Assembly: GCA_001600495.1 (NCBI GenBank)
Contig: BCKE01000112.1
Location: 1 to 44,727 of the forward strand
From: Pilasporangium apinafurcum
Lineage: Eukaryota > Oomycota > Peronosporomycetes > Pythiales > Pythiaceae
Length of the DNA: 44,727 nucleotides
Direction of reading: 5' to 3'
In this document: in pieces, positions 1 through 9,282 of the stretch
How the letters are laid out: every line of letters starts with the position of its first letter
Position numbering within the stretch: position 1 is the stretch's first letter
Translations under genes and position numbers: made by a program
Notes under the pieces: model-generated
Seen by the model: only the letters and a program-made list of their open reading frames with translations
Database searches by the model: none
What the model was told of the DNA's origin: nothing

Positions 1-305
1 CTTCATTGGTTTACATTCAATGTCCTACGGATTTGCATTCTATCCTGGATTCCTATGATTGCTAACCTTCTTAGCCAATGATATTCTTATATGACACCTT
101 GTCACTAATTAGACGTACTGGTGTGTAATCAATTAGTGTAATGTTGCAGTAACGTTGCTGTATCGAGTAATCGAGCAACACTATACTCTTGAATGCAAAT
201 TGATGTGCACATACACAATTTTTATATAATGACGTGGGACTCTTTCAGCCTTCTGATTGGCTGTTTAGATGGCCACGTCACATCACGAGCAGGGCGTCTC
301 TTGTG
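1..305. other. Left-edge non-coding stretch
   Basis: I see no convincing gene here. On the minus strand a CCAATCA box (complement of 254-260) is followed about 25 bases on by a TATATAAAA-like stretch around 222-231, and a CACGTCA motif lies between them. This could be a promoter reading leftward out of the window, downstream of the Fanzor-like gene that ends at 306. It could equally be chance AT-rich sequence. Confidence 0.3.
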
Positions 306-1544
306 TCATTTACGTCGTTTTTTGCGCTTTACACGTCTTCGACGGATCTTCTTCGTGAGCTTACATCGTGATCGTGGACGAAATGATATATTTCCTTCAA
401 TGACTGCAGTGCACATAGTACGCATCCCAGGATCAATACCAATTACTACTTCTGGGTCGTAATCGTCTGGAAGTACAGACTCATTCTCTTCAATTTCAAC
501 GTTGTTCTTCTTTTGTTCCCCACGCTCAAGTTCAATATCCGATTTGAGCCGTCTTAATAATACAGATACGTCGTACCCATTTGTCGTAATTTGATGTGCA
601 AATTTTCGAGTTCTGGTCTCGAATTGCGATACCCTGAACGCACGCCAAAGCAATTCATCCTTGTTCTCTTGGAAATATCTTTGGTCTACAAGTGCTCGTT
701 TGGATATAGGTATACGAAGTGGGTTCGCGCCACAATTTTTTCCGTTAAAAATTCTTGCACAAATCCCGTGAAGCGTACTGGCGTTGATCTTGATATGAGC
801 AGCAGCGTACGAGTTGGAGCATGGCAACAAGGAAAATACACGGCAACCTTTCATATTGGGTTCCATCTTTTGGCAGATCTTCATCCAGGTCAACATCTCG
901 TATAGCTTTTCAATGAAATACGTCAGATTCTGCTTGATTATACTTTTATATGGGATACAACCCAACCACTCGCGAACTTTGATTTCATCTTCTGTAAACG
1001 ATCCCTCCACTCGATAACAGCTTCTGACGATCTTTTGAGCCTCTTTGTATGACTTGTTGTAGTACAAACGCACATATCGAAGCAGTCGTTTCCCAAAGTG
1101 TTCAGCAATCATAACTTTTGCGTTTGTACTCATTTGCGCTCCAAGTTCGAGTAAGGACGCTCCTGCATGAGTCATATGAGGACGTTGGTATCCAGATATT
1201 GATTTTCGTTTGTTTCGATATATCTCCAGCGTTGTTGTAAGAGTAGGATCTGGGCATCTCAATAATTTGTTTTCAGCTTTGAGGACGCCAGCGCAACAAT
1301 GGTAGAAAAACATTTCATCAAGTTCTGGGAGCTCAACATCTTCCTTCAGACAGCGAAGCAAATGTATGTTGGCTACATGCCATGCTTCTAATTGAACTTG
1401 TTTGAGAACACGACAAGTATTCTGGATTTCTTCGACAAGAAGAGTGTTGGTATATACGCGAAATAACTTGCAAACGACACTGGAGTACTCCCGTTTCTCT
1501 TGTTCTTCTTTCTCTTCGTCAGTTCGTTGGCGTTTGCCACTCAT
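306..1544 (-). CDS. Truncated Fanzor (TnpB-like) protein
   Basis: The 412-residue protein resembles Fanzor proteins, the eukaryotic and viral relatives of the TnpB RNA-guided nuclease. The N-terminal part contains the LEAWHVANIHLLR and LPELDEMFFYHC blocks that also occur in the second Fanzor copy (40281-42295). The segment ETRTRKFAHQITTNGYDVSVLLRR leads into the first RuvC motif, GIDPG, near residue 372. The protein then ends about 40 residues later in an arginine/lysine-rich tail. RuvC-II, the zinc finger and RuvC-III, all seen in copy 2, are missing, so it should not be an active nuclease. The ATG is preceded by an initiator-like TCATTTTC and a CCAATCA box, and the upstream 200 bases match a dispersed repeat. 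The homology call is from motif recognition. Whether the short form has a role, such as DNA or guide binding, is unknown. Confidence 0.75.
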   Translation of the reverse strand: MSGKRQRTDEEKEEQEKREYSSVVCKLFRVYTNTLLVEEIQNTCRVLKQVQLEAWHVANIHLLRCLKEDVELPELDEMFFYHCCAGVLKAENKLLRCPDPTLTTTLEIYRNKRKSISGYQRPHMTHAGASLLELGAQMSTNAKVMIAEHFGKRLLRYVRLYYNKSYKEAQKIVRSCYRVEGSFTEDEIKVREWLGCIPYKSIIKQNLTYFIEKLYEMLTWMKICQKMEPNMKGCRVFSLLPCSNSYAAAHIKINASTLHGICARIFNGKNCGANPLRIPISKRALVDQRYFQENKDELLWRAFRVSQFETRTRKFAHQITTNGYDVSVLLRRLKSDIELERGEQKKNNVEIEENESVLPDDYDPEVVIGIDPGMRTMCTAVIEGNISFRPRSRCKLTKKIRRRRVKRKKRRK

Positions 1545-1545
1545 A

Positions 1546-1561
1546 GCAGATTGGAAAATGA
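1546..1561 (-). promoter_or_regulatory. Initiator/FPR-like start site of Fanzor gene
   Basis: On the minus strand TCATTTTCCAATCTGC lies directly before the ATG at 1544. It fits the oomycete initiator plus flanking promoter region, TCAYTYYNCAWTTTNYY, at most positions. An inverted CCAAT box (TGATTGG on the gene strand) lies about 75 bases upstream at 1618-1624. Confidence 0.5.
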
Positions 1562-1639
1562 GAAAGAACGAGATGGTTTATGCTGAACATATCCAATTGT
1601 CCATTCATTTTTCTAAGCCAATCAAGTGAAAGATAACAC

Positions 1640-1845
1640 GATGTTCACGTGACGATGCAAAAAGTTGCAGCTGTGTAAACCACATCAATCTTCAATTTTT
1701 GCGCAATTGACAGCACATCTGGGTAACGTAATTCTTTGTTTACTGTTACTTTGTTATCTTTATCAAACCTATCAATGCTATAATTTCTAATAATAGTTAA
1801 AATATCAAAAATATATCAAGTAAAAAAGGTGACATTCTCGTTGCC
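1640..1845 (-). repeat. Dispersed ~200-base repeat, copy R1
   Basis: Read on the minus strand, this sequence contains CAGTAAACAAAGAATTACGTTA, then TTGATGTGGTTTACACA and a CTGCAACTTTTT block, and ends near a TGATTGG box. Related copies lie at about 7930-8100, 15605-15703, 29240-29330 and 30722-30775. It fills the gap between the Fanzor gene and the 350-residue protein gene. It may be a non-autonomous transposable element or a promoter copied with genes. Confidence 0.65.
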
Positions 1846-1895
1846 GGATGTCATAAGTATACCGTTCCAGGTTCTTAAAGTTCTCACTTGAAAAC

Positions 1896-2948
1896 ATGTT
1901 CAAATTCTTAGCAAAGAAATCCATTGAGGAGCGTATTCATGTCGTCAAAGCTGAAAAGCTTTATGCAAAATACGAACCATATAATGTTCTTTTAGCATTT
2001 CATGATGGATATCATTTCATGATTGATACGATTGAGGATGCCATATTGGTTGCTCATTTGTTCAAGGATTGTTTTGGCGACATTATTCTGGATCTTGACA
2101 GATCTTCTAACAATGGAGCATTTATGACAATCATGGATTGTTTGCATGATTACGAAGATGACGTATTGGGGGAGGATGTCGACATCTGGCTGCTAACCCA
2201 TGCGTTCAAGCAATTGGGAATCAAGTATGCCAACGAATGTGATCTGGATGTACTTCGACGTATGTATTGTTCTGGAGATGAAGAAGAAATCCAAAAGAAT
2301 ACCATGACTGCTTTCGTCTGCGTCGATAAACCAAAGATGAAAACCGTTGTATACCCTGATCAACTAGAAGATTACAAAACAACCGGAAAAGTTACTGATA
2401 ACAATATCGGTTCTGTCTTCAGATCGATCACAGATGTTGACGAACGCATTCAATTGCTCAAGACTGTTGATTATGACTTTTACATGGGATTGTATCCTAA
2501 AGCCTCTCTGGATTGGTTCATGGATATCAAGAGTTTCAAGCATGCGATGAAGTTTGCCAAGGTTTTCATGGAGCGATGTGGTGACATTGTTCTATGTCGT
2601 ATATCATCGTATGGGGATAAGAAATTTTTGACTGTAATGGATATCGCTGAATGGAAACTTAAATACACCGATGAGGGAACTATTATTGGCCTTTGGTTGA
2701 TCGTTTATGCATTTAATCGCCTTGGGTTCAAACGGGCGAGGGATTGCGACTATCAAACACTTCTACGAATGTACAACGATGTCGATTGTTTTCGTGAAGT
2801 TAGTAATGAAATTGTTTCATACAACTATCCGAAGATGAAAGTCGATCGTGAGTGGCTTAAACGCGAACTTATCGAGTTCCTATTGCAGCCAAGTATCGTT
2901 CAGAAATGGCTGGATGCTGGAAATGAGTTGGAAGAATATCTTCAATAG
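1896..2948 (+). CDS. Unknown protein with an internal domain duplication
   Basis: I do not recognise this 350-residue protein. It holds two copies of one domain. The first, around residues 60-125, has the pattern FKDCFGDIILDLD...WLLTHAFKQLGIKYANECDLDVLRRMY. The second, around 222-292, has FMERCGDIVLCRISS...WLIVYAFNRLGFKRARDCDYQTLLRMY. The shared skeleton is a GDI strand, a tryptophan-led helix, and a C-D-x-L-RMY ending. No signal peptide or membrane segment is visible. The ATG follows CTCACTTGAAAAC, a weak initiator-like match. It stands alone between the dispersed repeat and a convergent ankyrin gene. The length and the absence of breaks suggest that it is expressed. Confidence 0.75.
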   Translation: MFKFLAKKSIEERIHVVKAEKLYAKYEPYNVLLAFHDGYHFMIDTIEDAILVAHLFKDCFGDIILDLDRSSNNGAFMTIMDCLHDYEDDVLGEDVDIWLLTHAFKQLGIKYANECDLDVLRRMYCSGDEEEIQKNTMTAFVCVDKPKMKTVVYPDQLEDYKTTGKVTDNNIGSVFRSITDVDERIQLLKTVDYDFYMGLYPKASLDWFMDIKSFKHAMKFAKVFMERCGDIVLCRISSYGDKKFLTVMDIAEWKLKYTDEGTIIGLWLIVYAFNRLGFKRARDCDYQTLLRMYNDVDCFREVSNEIVSYNYPKMKVDREWLKRELIEFLLQPSIVQKWLDAGNELEEYLQ

Positions 2949-3083
2949 TTGGAAGTTTTCATCGAAGTAAACATTTGATTATTGTGTTTATTTCGTGCCT
3001 GTCATATTTCATTCATGCAAGCATTGCTGTTTTTATTCATAAATGTAGCGTAATCCAACATCTACATGTCCATTTGATAATTT

Positions 3084-3611
3084 TCAACTGGAGATTTTTT
3101 CTCGTTTGCCACGAGTCCCAAGATTGTTGACTGGATCAGCACCATTTTCAAGTAAAAGTTCGATGATCTTCATGTGACCGAGTTTTGTGGCAATCTGTAA
3201 TGGAGTCATGCCACAGTTTTTTTCTTCATTCACTCTTGCACTATTGTCGATCAAATACTTGACAACATTGAGATGGCCCGCAAATGCTGCCGCCTGTAGC
3301 GGAGTTTCTCCAAGCCAGCCCACTTCATCCACAACTGCTCCCTTTTCGAAAAAATACTTGACTAGATCAAGATGCCCCTCACTTGCTGCTGCATGTAGCG
3401 GAGTAGTGCCATTTTCGCTCTTCGTAGTCACCGATACTCCTTTGTCAATAAAATACTTGACCGCGTCAAGATACCCCTCACGCGCTGCTAGTACCAAAGG
3501 AGTATCGCCATCTTGATCTATCTCGTTTATTGGTAGTCCCTCTTCCTCCACGAAATATCGAATTCGTTTTAGATCTCCATCTCGAGCAGCTCCATGTACT
3601 GGTGAGTCCAT
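3084..3611 (-). CDS. Ankyrin-repeat protein 1
   Basis: The protein of about 175 residues is almost entirely ankyrin repeats: roughly five units with TPLHAAA, TPLQAAA and TPLVLAA cores followed by GHLDLVKYF-type helices. The family mediates protein-protein contacts, and such proteins are abundant in giant viruses and their hosts. The reading frame stays open upstream to an ATG at 3716. I prefer the ATG at 3611 because the bases before it, TTCATTCGAAAACTTGCACGCG, resemble the leaders at 20624 and 21611, and because MDSPVHGAARDGD begins the first repeat. No F-box or other effector domain is visible. It reads towards the 350-residue protein gene, with about 135 bases between the stops. Confidence 0.85.
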   Translation of the reverse strand: MDSPVHGAARDGDLKRIRYFVEEEGLPINEIDQDGDTPLVLAAREGYLDAVKYFIDKGVSVTTKSENGTTPLHAAASEGHLDLVKYFFEKGAVVDEVGWLGETPLQAAAFAGHLNVVKYLIDNSARVNEEKNCGMTPLQIATKLGHMKIIELLLENGADPVNNLGTRGKREKISS

Positions 3612-3729
3612 GATGTTTTCGCGTGCAAGTTTTCGAATGAAGCTCCCTGTCCTCCACCCCACAATAAAAAATGTATAAAACAATGCACTGAATGAAAAAG
3701 CATCACAGTTGTACATTTTTTGTAACAGT

Positions 3730-4341
3730 TCAGACCCACGTTGATTTCGGTGTCATCAGATGCAACTTCATATTCAATATCTCGATTTCTTTTTCTTTTA
3801 CGTTGACAATTTGCTCTAAAATTTTGATATCTCTTTCTCTGAGTTCAAGTATGTGTTCCAGCCGATTAATTTTATGTTGAAGTGTTGACATCAAACAATC
3901 ATGAGCATGAGATGACGCAAAAGAATCAATGCTATTACCGCCATCAATATCGCTGCATTCATTCTCGTCTGTTATCGCTGTATTACTGGTGCCTTCATTG
4001 GAGAATCGAAAGGATACTGGTTTTGCTTTACTGTTAGCAAACAACAAGCCATCAACCCATGATAGATACGATTCCGCTAACTTGTTTTTATCTTTTACAT
4101 GAAAAAGCACTCGTTTGAGAGTAGGATACGAGAGATACTTTTCTTTGCCATTTGGAGCACTGATCCATGTGAAATCGATTTGGCTTGGAATAGTAATGTT
4201 GAAATAATTTTCCAGATCTGACAATGAGAAAAAGATGTTGAATAAGTATTTTGTGCCTCTGATAGTGATGTTTTTGAATCCATCTGGATACAAAGTATCG
4301 ATTGTGTCAAGCGCTAAATAATTCACTCTTGGCTCTTATAT
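3730..4341 (-). CDS. MSV199/KilA-N-type DNA-binding protein, no ATG
   Basis: About 200 residues. The N-terminal 100 residues resemble the MSV199 domain of viral BRO/KilA-N proteins, with KYLSYPTLKRVLFHVK and then SYLSWVDGLLF. A serine-rich linker follows, and a heptad-like coiled coil (residues about 150-195, LQHKINRLEHILELRERDIKILEQIV) ends the protein, which is also typical of these putative DNA-binding regulators. The odd point is the start. The frame has no in-frame ATG before the domain; it opens after a stop just upstream and its first start-like codon is GTG at 4326. An initiator, spliced leader or frameshift upstream could explain this, or the copy may be dead. Confidence 0.65.
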
Positions 4342-4449
4342 TATTATCTTACAATCTTTGGCATCTACCAAGAATTCATTAGACGACAATTGTCTATCCT
4401 CTATCTTTCTCTTTCAAAAGCAAAAAATGAAAAAAAAAATATTGGGTGT

Positions 4450-6528
4450 TTATCGTTTATCGCTAAATGATACAGTATGTCTGGGTTTTGAATTTGCCAA
4501 TTTCTCTGAACCCATCATGCTAAGCAATGAGGCCGCCATTTCGTTCTTCTTTGTGTTCCCCATATACGCATGGTTAGTAGTTATTTGCTCACTACTATCC
4601 GATTCCGTCTCGCTGCACTTACCGCTTTCGTCAATAATATCTTCAGCTTTATCCTCAATATCTTCAATAGATTCATTATCTACGTTGATGGCATCCATAT
4701 CTTCATCATTATCGTCATCATCATCAACAATCATCATATCGTTATTGTTGCCATCATTGCCGTATTTTGTGATACGATGATCGGTAATTGGCTGCTCAAT
4801 CCAATGAACGGTGGGTTCCGCATTTCCGTTGATTTTATAAACATGATCAAAATTATTTGGATCATGGGGTTCTTCAACAAATTTATTCTTGAAAGGATCA
4901 AAGTACATACAACGAGTATGCTTGAACTGATTTGGATTCCATTCCTTGAATAAATGACGTCTTGGAAAATAAGCTTTTGGAACTTTTGATTCATCAATCG
5001 GCTTCATCAATTGTGTCTGATAGTACTCCCATTCATCCCTTACATCCTTGACCAAAGCATCGTTAATCCCATGCCGAAGTTTAAATTTTTCAGAAAATAA
5101 ATGTGTAATTTCATCTGGAATATGTTCTTCAAAATTTGAATAAGTGGCTGGAGGAAACAACAAATCATAGTGTTCCTTGTAGAATCGATGAGTAGCCGGA
5201 TTGAAGATAAAATAAAATCGACTCGGATCACGCGCAGCACGAATAGCCATGTCGAGAAATAAATCTTCGCGAACTGGAAACCATGATACTTGATTGTCAG
5301 GCATGCGTTGAAATACTGGATCATGTTCAATAAATGATGGAACAGCTCCATAATATATCAACTTTTCAATTGCGTCCTTGATTTTCTTCGCCAAGTTGGA
5401 AAGCTTTATACGACGAGCATCTCGTGCAATCTTGTATGCTTCAACAAAATTATGATCGATGGGGTTATTGCATTTTGGCAATTCAATCCAAAATTCTCTT
5501 TCCCATCGAGCCATAGCCATTTCAACAACATGCTTGTTGGTCAATAGCCACAATTTTTTAAAAGTCTTTTCCTTGAACGCATCGGCTCTCAGAATACGGA
5601 ATGGAAAAGCCTTTTGGACTAACGCATCCCATGGACGTGCTAACAATAGACGCGCCAGTTGTTTCACCGTAACACAATATGACCCATATTGAAGTCGCAT
5701 GGGAGCATTTTTGGTTTTTTTGTTGATGTTCCCGACTTCATCATACCGAACGTTCTCTTGAAGATCTTCAAGTTCCCGTAATACATCTTTCTTACTCAAA
5801 TTCAAATAATTGAAACTACTTGATCGTTGTGGAAGAGTTGACAAAACACTTTTCTTTCTCTTGAATCCAACAGATTTTTTTGGATCAATTGGCTTTTCAC
5901 TTAGTTCTGCAATTGGCTTTCCACTTGGTTCTGCAATTGGCTTTTCACTTGGTTTTACAATTATCGTTGGATTTGGTTCTGGGTTCGGCTTTTCGTTGGG
6001 TTGAAATAATAATTCTTTTGGACAATCTACTTCATTCGTACCACCGATATTCACAAATCGTATATCCCCCAATATTTCCTTCGAGACCTTGGTTCCTTGG
6101 ATATACGCAACTAGCATGTTGCCGATTAATTTGCCAAATAAATTCACGTCGTCCGATTGTTGCTTGTCCATTTCAATGTTGACACTCGCTACGCGAAGCA
6201 CTTGGTTGGCATATTCTCCGAATCCACCACCAAGATCAGCGGCAATATGCGAAAGATCACGTACGCTACGTAGTATCAAACCTGGATTCGTATTTGTGGT
6301 TTCTTTTGATTCCTGTTGGGATTTCATTCGTGCTAATACTTCGCCAAATTGGATAAAAAAATCAATTTGTCTTGCTCCTTCATTATCACCCTCGCCCCCG
6401 TTATCGACATTACTGTCAACACTGTCAACACTGTCAACACTGTTATCCTGATTGTCGATAGCGCTAGATGTGTATTCGTCGTCACCGTACGTTTTCGTTC
6501 TCTTGTGTGTTTGCTTGATACGTGCCAT
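4450..6528 (-). CDS. Unknown 692-residue acidic-tailed protein
   Basis: I do not recognise the family. The start at 6528 is the first ATG in frame and is preceded by TCATTTGCGAATTCGCC, which fits an initiator-like leader. The protein begins MARIKQTHKRTKT, which resembles the histone H3 tail (ARTKQT), followed by a DSVDSVDS acidic stretch. A proline/glutamate/lysine repeat region (PSEKPIAEPSGKPIAELSEKP) lies around residues 200-235. The middle (about 280-600) is a folded-looking region rich in aromatic residues. The C-terminus has a very acidic segment (DDDDDNDEDMD). The layout of basic head, repeat linker and acid tail suggests a chromatin- or nucleic-acid-associated protein, but that is inference. 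Confidence 0.7.
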   Translation of the reverse strand: MARIKQTHKRTKTYGDDEYTSSAIDNQDNSVDSVDSVDSNVDNGGEGDNEGARQIDFFIQFGEVLARMKSQQESKETTNTNPGLILRSVRDLSHIAADLGGGFGEYANQVLRVASVNIEMDKQQSDDVNLFGKLIGNMLVAYIQGTKVSKEILGDIRFVNIGGTNEVDCPKELLFQPNEKPNPEPNPTIIVKPSEKPIAEPSGKPIAELSEKPIDPKKSVGFKRKKSVLSTLPQRSSSFNYLNLSKKDVLRELEDLQENVRYDEVGNINKKTKNAPMRLQYGSYCVTVKQLARLLLARPWDALVQKAFPFRILRADAFKEKTFKKLWLLTNKHVVEMAMARWEREFWIELPKCNNPIDHNFVEAYKIARDARRIKLSNLAKKIKDAIEKLIYYGAVPSFIEHDPVFQRMPDNQVSWFPVREDLFLDMAIRAARDPSRFYFIFNPATHRFYKEHYDLLFPPATYSNFEEHIPDEITHLFSEKFKLRHGINDALVKDVRDEWEYYQTQLMKPIDESKVPKAYFPRRHLFKEWNPNQFKHTRCMYFDPFKNKFVEEPHDPNNFDHVYKINGNAEPTVHWIEQPITDHRITKYGNDGNNNDMMIVDDDDDNDEDMDAINVDNESIEDIEDKAEDIIDESGKCSETESDSSEQITTNHAYMGNTKKNEMAASLLSMMGSEKLANSKPRHTVSFSDKR

Positions 6529-6911
6529 CTTGACGGCGAATTCGCAAATGACGAGCACACAGAGAGAAAATATGCTGTGTTTTAAACATGATTTTAAAAA
6601 AGCGACCAGAAAATCTGCTGGCTGAAATTCGCCGTTTTGAACCCATCATTTTTTGAGCTAATCGTCTCACTCATTGAATACCATTTGTTCCAGGTAGAGA
6701 CGGTTTTTTGTGTGGATACATAAAAATATCAGAAGCCAAGCTCTTTTTTTATTCAAATCCCTAAAGAAAAGCAACGCATGACCATTCTTCGTGATCAAAA
6801 TTTTCCAAACCCNGCACTCTGCACTCTTGGGTCTTCAACTAGATGCCAATAAATGATAAAAAAAAAGGAGCTTTGTGCTTGTGCTTCCATATTATTATTG
6901 GTTCCATATTT
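6529..6911. other. Non-coding stretch between two minus-strand genes
   Basis: This contains the upstream region of the 692-residue protein gene and the 3' side of the PCNA-like gene. There are poly-A/T runs and one ambiguous base at 6813. I see no RNA gene, repeat or ORF worth calling. Confidence 0.4.
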
Positions 6912-7836
6912 TTATTTGTAAGATACAATTTTAACGGCAAGAAGCAACGTAAATACATCGTCATCAATTGTGGTCTTGAATACCATCATATTCTCATGAT
7001 CTACAAAGATATTGATTTGGTCACTAAGTAATGCTGTTGCTAGACTTTGGATATATTCAATATGTACTGTTGTTGACAGGAATTCATTTTCTGCCAGCGA
7101 GGAGTTGATTTTAAATAAATCTGCTTTTGTAAAAATGTGATTTACATCAATTGTCTTTGAATTACTATCATAAGGAAATGCAAGTGGAACGCCAGCTCTG
7201 CGTTCAACTGTAAAATCCTTGCTAAATCTAGAAATGTCACCAAATCACCTTCTTAAAATATTTACTAGGAAGAGTAAACGAAAGTGGATACGTCTGATAA
7301 GGGATTGAACTGATTATATTATCATCCGCGGCCATAGACCTTTCCAATAATGAGATTCTATAATACTCCTTAACCTCTTGATCTTCGTCATTAAGAACAA
7401 TATACAACTCCTTCATGTAGGGAACTTGTTTGGCAATAAAATGAATACTGTCATAGCTTTTATCAACCTTTTGAATTATTTTCTCTAAATTTTTTTGATC
7501 AATAACCATGATAGTGTTATGCTTGCAAAAGTATTGTGTCAATTTCGCACTGTCAATGTGCAAATCAATAAAATTATGTTTGAGGTGCCCAGCTCCAGAA
7601 ATCCGAACTCCAGATAGACGAAACTCCATTTTCACATCTCGAGTATCCATAAGTTTGAAAAGAGTGAAAAATTTTTTAAAATTAATTGGTACATCATAAA
7701 CCAGTTCAAGCATATGATCNTCTACAANAGGATCNGCTACAATANCCTTGCGAGTAGCAGTCTGGGAACTCGGTTTCACAATTCTAGGTCTTCCGACACG
7801 GCGCTTAGTGGGTTTTGAATCCGTTTGAATATCCAT
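6912..7836 (-). pseudogene. PCNA-like sliding clamp, frameshifted
   Basis: The gene starts at the ATG at 7836 and stays open for 199 residues to a stop at 7237. The first part has a basic, AT-hook-like head (KRRVGRPRIVKP), then a clamp-like domain ending in PLSFTLPSKYFKKV. The downstream sequence in the next frame, from about 7236 to the TAA at 6912, continues the pattern: DISRFSKDFT, then a C-terminal strand pattern ending in a LLLAVKIV-like segment where PCNA usually has YYLAPKI. One extra base near 7236-7240 explains the break. PCNA is the processivity clamp of DNA polymerase and is common in giant viruses. Four ambiguous bases lie in the 5' part (7720-7745), so sequencing error is possible, though none lies at the shift. 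Confidence 0.6.
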
Positions 7837-8545
7837 GGCTGTTTTATGTTTCTATAATTTTCTTTCAAATCTGCTGACAAAAAAATATTTATTTCAAATG
7901 GTACTTTTTTTGTGTGTAAGTACACTCACGAAATTGAACTATTATCAGAAATTGTAACCTTGATAAGTTTAATAGATTTATAACAAAGCAACAGTAAACA
8001 AAGAACTACGTTATGGAGATGCGCTGCCAATTGAGCAAAAAATGGAAAGTTTGATGTATTTTACACAACTGCAAACTTTTGACATCACGTAAACATGATT
8101 GAACATATGGAAAAATGAACGCAATAACTGCGAGCGTGTTCTTAACCATCAATATGTAATCGCTCAACATGAATCAAATTTTTATTTTTGTTCTGAATTC
8201 TCTTTCCAAAATTCCTCATGGTGGTTGTGACGATTACTTGGTTTCCGAGACGATGATTGGACGAAAGTTGAATAGACGGATTATGATTGGCTGAAATACG
8301 AAGAACTTGAAGGACGTTGGTGGGCGGAGGTGGCAACTTGATGGCAAATTGAAAAGTGAATTACATGGAGGACTTAGTTCGCTACCAATACATCTAACCT
8401 CCCCTTCAATGCATATTTTCCTATTCTGATTACAATCATCTTTCTACTTTCTTCCTTTACACATGTATGATATGCAACTATGTATTTCTGACTATTTTCC
8501 CTCTTAATGTATTGAAATATCTTTAAGGTATGTACTGTCGTCTGA
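7837..8545. other. Non-coding region with dispersed repeat R2 and CCAAT boxes
   Basis: The PCNA-like promoter lies at the left (ACATAAAAC just upstream of the ATG). Repeat R2 occupies about 7930-8100. Two TGATTGG boxes occur at about 8255 and 8287. A pyrimidine-rich stretch follows, up to the broken RING gene. I find no supported gene here. Confidence 0.45.
7930..8100 (+). repeat. Dispersed ~200-base repeat, copy R2
   Basis: Contains AACTATTATCAGAAATTGTAA, CAGTAAACAAAGAACTACGTTATGG, TTTGATGTATTTTACACAACTGCAAACTTTT and an ACGTAAACATG block. It matches R1 (reverse) through most of its length and R4 over the AAACAAAGAACTACGTTAT part. It is not directly next to an intact gene start. Confidence 0.65.
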
Positions 8546-8605
8546 CCTCGAACGCAAGGTGAGGCACATGCCGACGCTACGCTTGCTCCTTGCGTGCGAG
8601 GTCAG
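8542..8605. repeat. Inverted repeat / hairpin
   Basis: CTGACCTCGAACGCAAGG at 8542-8559 pairs with CCTTGCGTGCGAGGTCAG at 8588-8605, with one mismatch; the loop is about 28 bases. It sits at the 5' end of the broken RING-type gene. It could be an inserted fold-back element or the tip of one. Confidence 0.6.
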
Positions 8606-9181
8606 GCATGTGTTACACAATGCGATGGCTGTAAATCCAATAGTGCGATCCTAAAACTCGATGGTTGCGGTCATCGCTTCCATTCACGATGTGTGTACAC
8701 ATGACCAATTTCTAAATGCGAAATCTGCTCGGCACCGGTGGCAGTTGTTAAAATCTTCCGCGAATTTCGTGACCAACCCAACACCATTGCGCGCAGGGGG
8801 AAGTGGAGTGATGAAGAAAACCAGTATGCTGATATAATGATGAAACAATTCAAATTAGGCGCGCTGCCTCTTGTTGACGGCCACCACTTGCGTGTATTCA
8901 TGGCCAGCATACTCCAGTGCGATCCGTTACGTATCACAAAGAAATATGTGGATGACGAGATTGGTAAGCAGAATTTCTTTTATTACGGGTGTCATCGAAA
9001 CTATGATTATGACCGGCACATCATGCTACAAAAGTTGATATCAAAGCTACGAAATCATTTCTATTGGCGTATTGAACGAGGAAGCAGTTTTAGACACCCC
9101 ACAAGCATCCAGGAATTGAAGGCAGCTGAGACGGACTATTGGATCCGCGAACTTTTCAAATTTGCCAAAAAGATTGATTAA
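8546..9181 (+). pseudogene. RING-type zinc finger plus SANT-like domain, broken
   Basis: In one frame the sequence encodes a RING-like cluster: CDGC, then CGHRFHSRC, then CEIC. An in-frame TGA at 8702-8704 lies between the last two pairs, at a position where a tryptophan would be ordinary. After it the frame runs open to 9181. The C-terminal part, WSDEENQYADIMMKQF then DGHHLRVFMASILQCDPLRITKKY, resembles a domain I know from many stramenopile proteins, with a W-S-x-E-E start and a CDPxRIxKKY core. The frame is also closed upstream by a TGA at 8543, beside the hairpin, so no start codon is visible. RING proteins are usually E3 ubiquitin ligases. This copy looks inactive unless the stop is spliced out. 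Confidence 0.55.
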
Positions 9182-9282
9182 CGTATTGAGTTTTCTGATA
9201 TAGAAATTTGATTATTTGGTATACAAAAAAAGATTTGTTATGATCTTTGGAGTAGTAATTCGTATGTCCACGTCTCTTCCTC

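Noticed and set aside
193-462. Plus-strand ORF at the left edge
   Set aside because: It overlaps the Fanzor-like gene on the other strand and has no protein-like pattern.
8142-8336. 64-residue ORF on the minus strand beginning MPPPP
   Set aside because: No homology pattern or promoter; it lies in a repeat-rich upstream region with CCAAT boxes and looks like chance.
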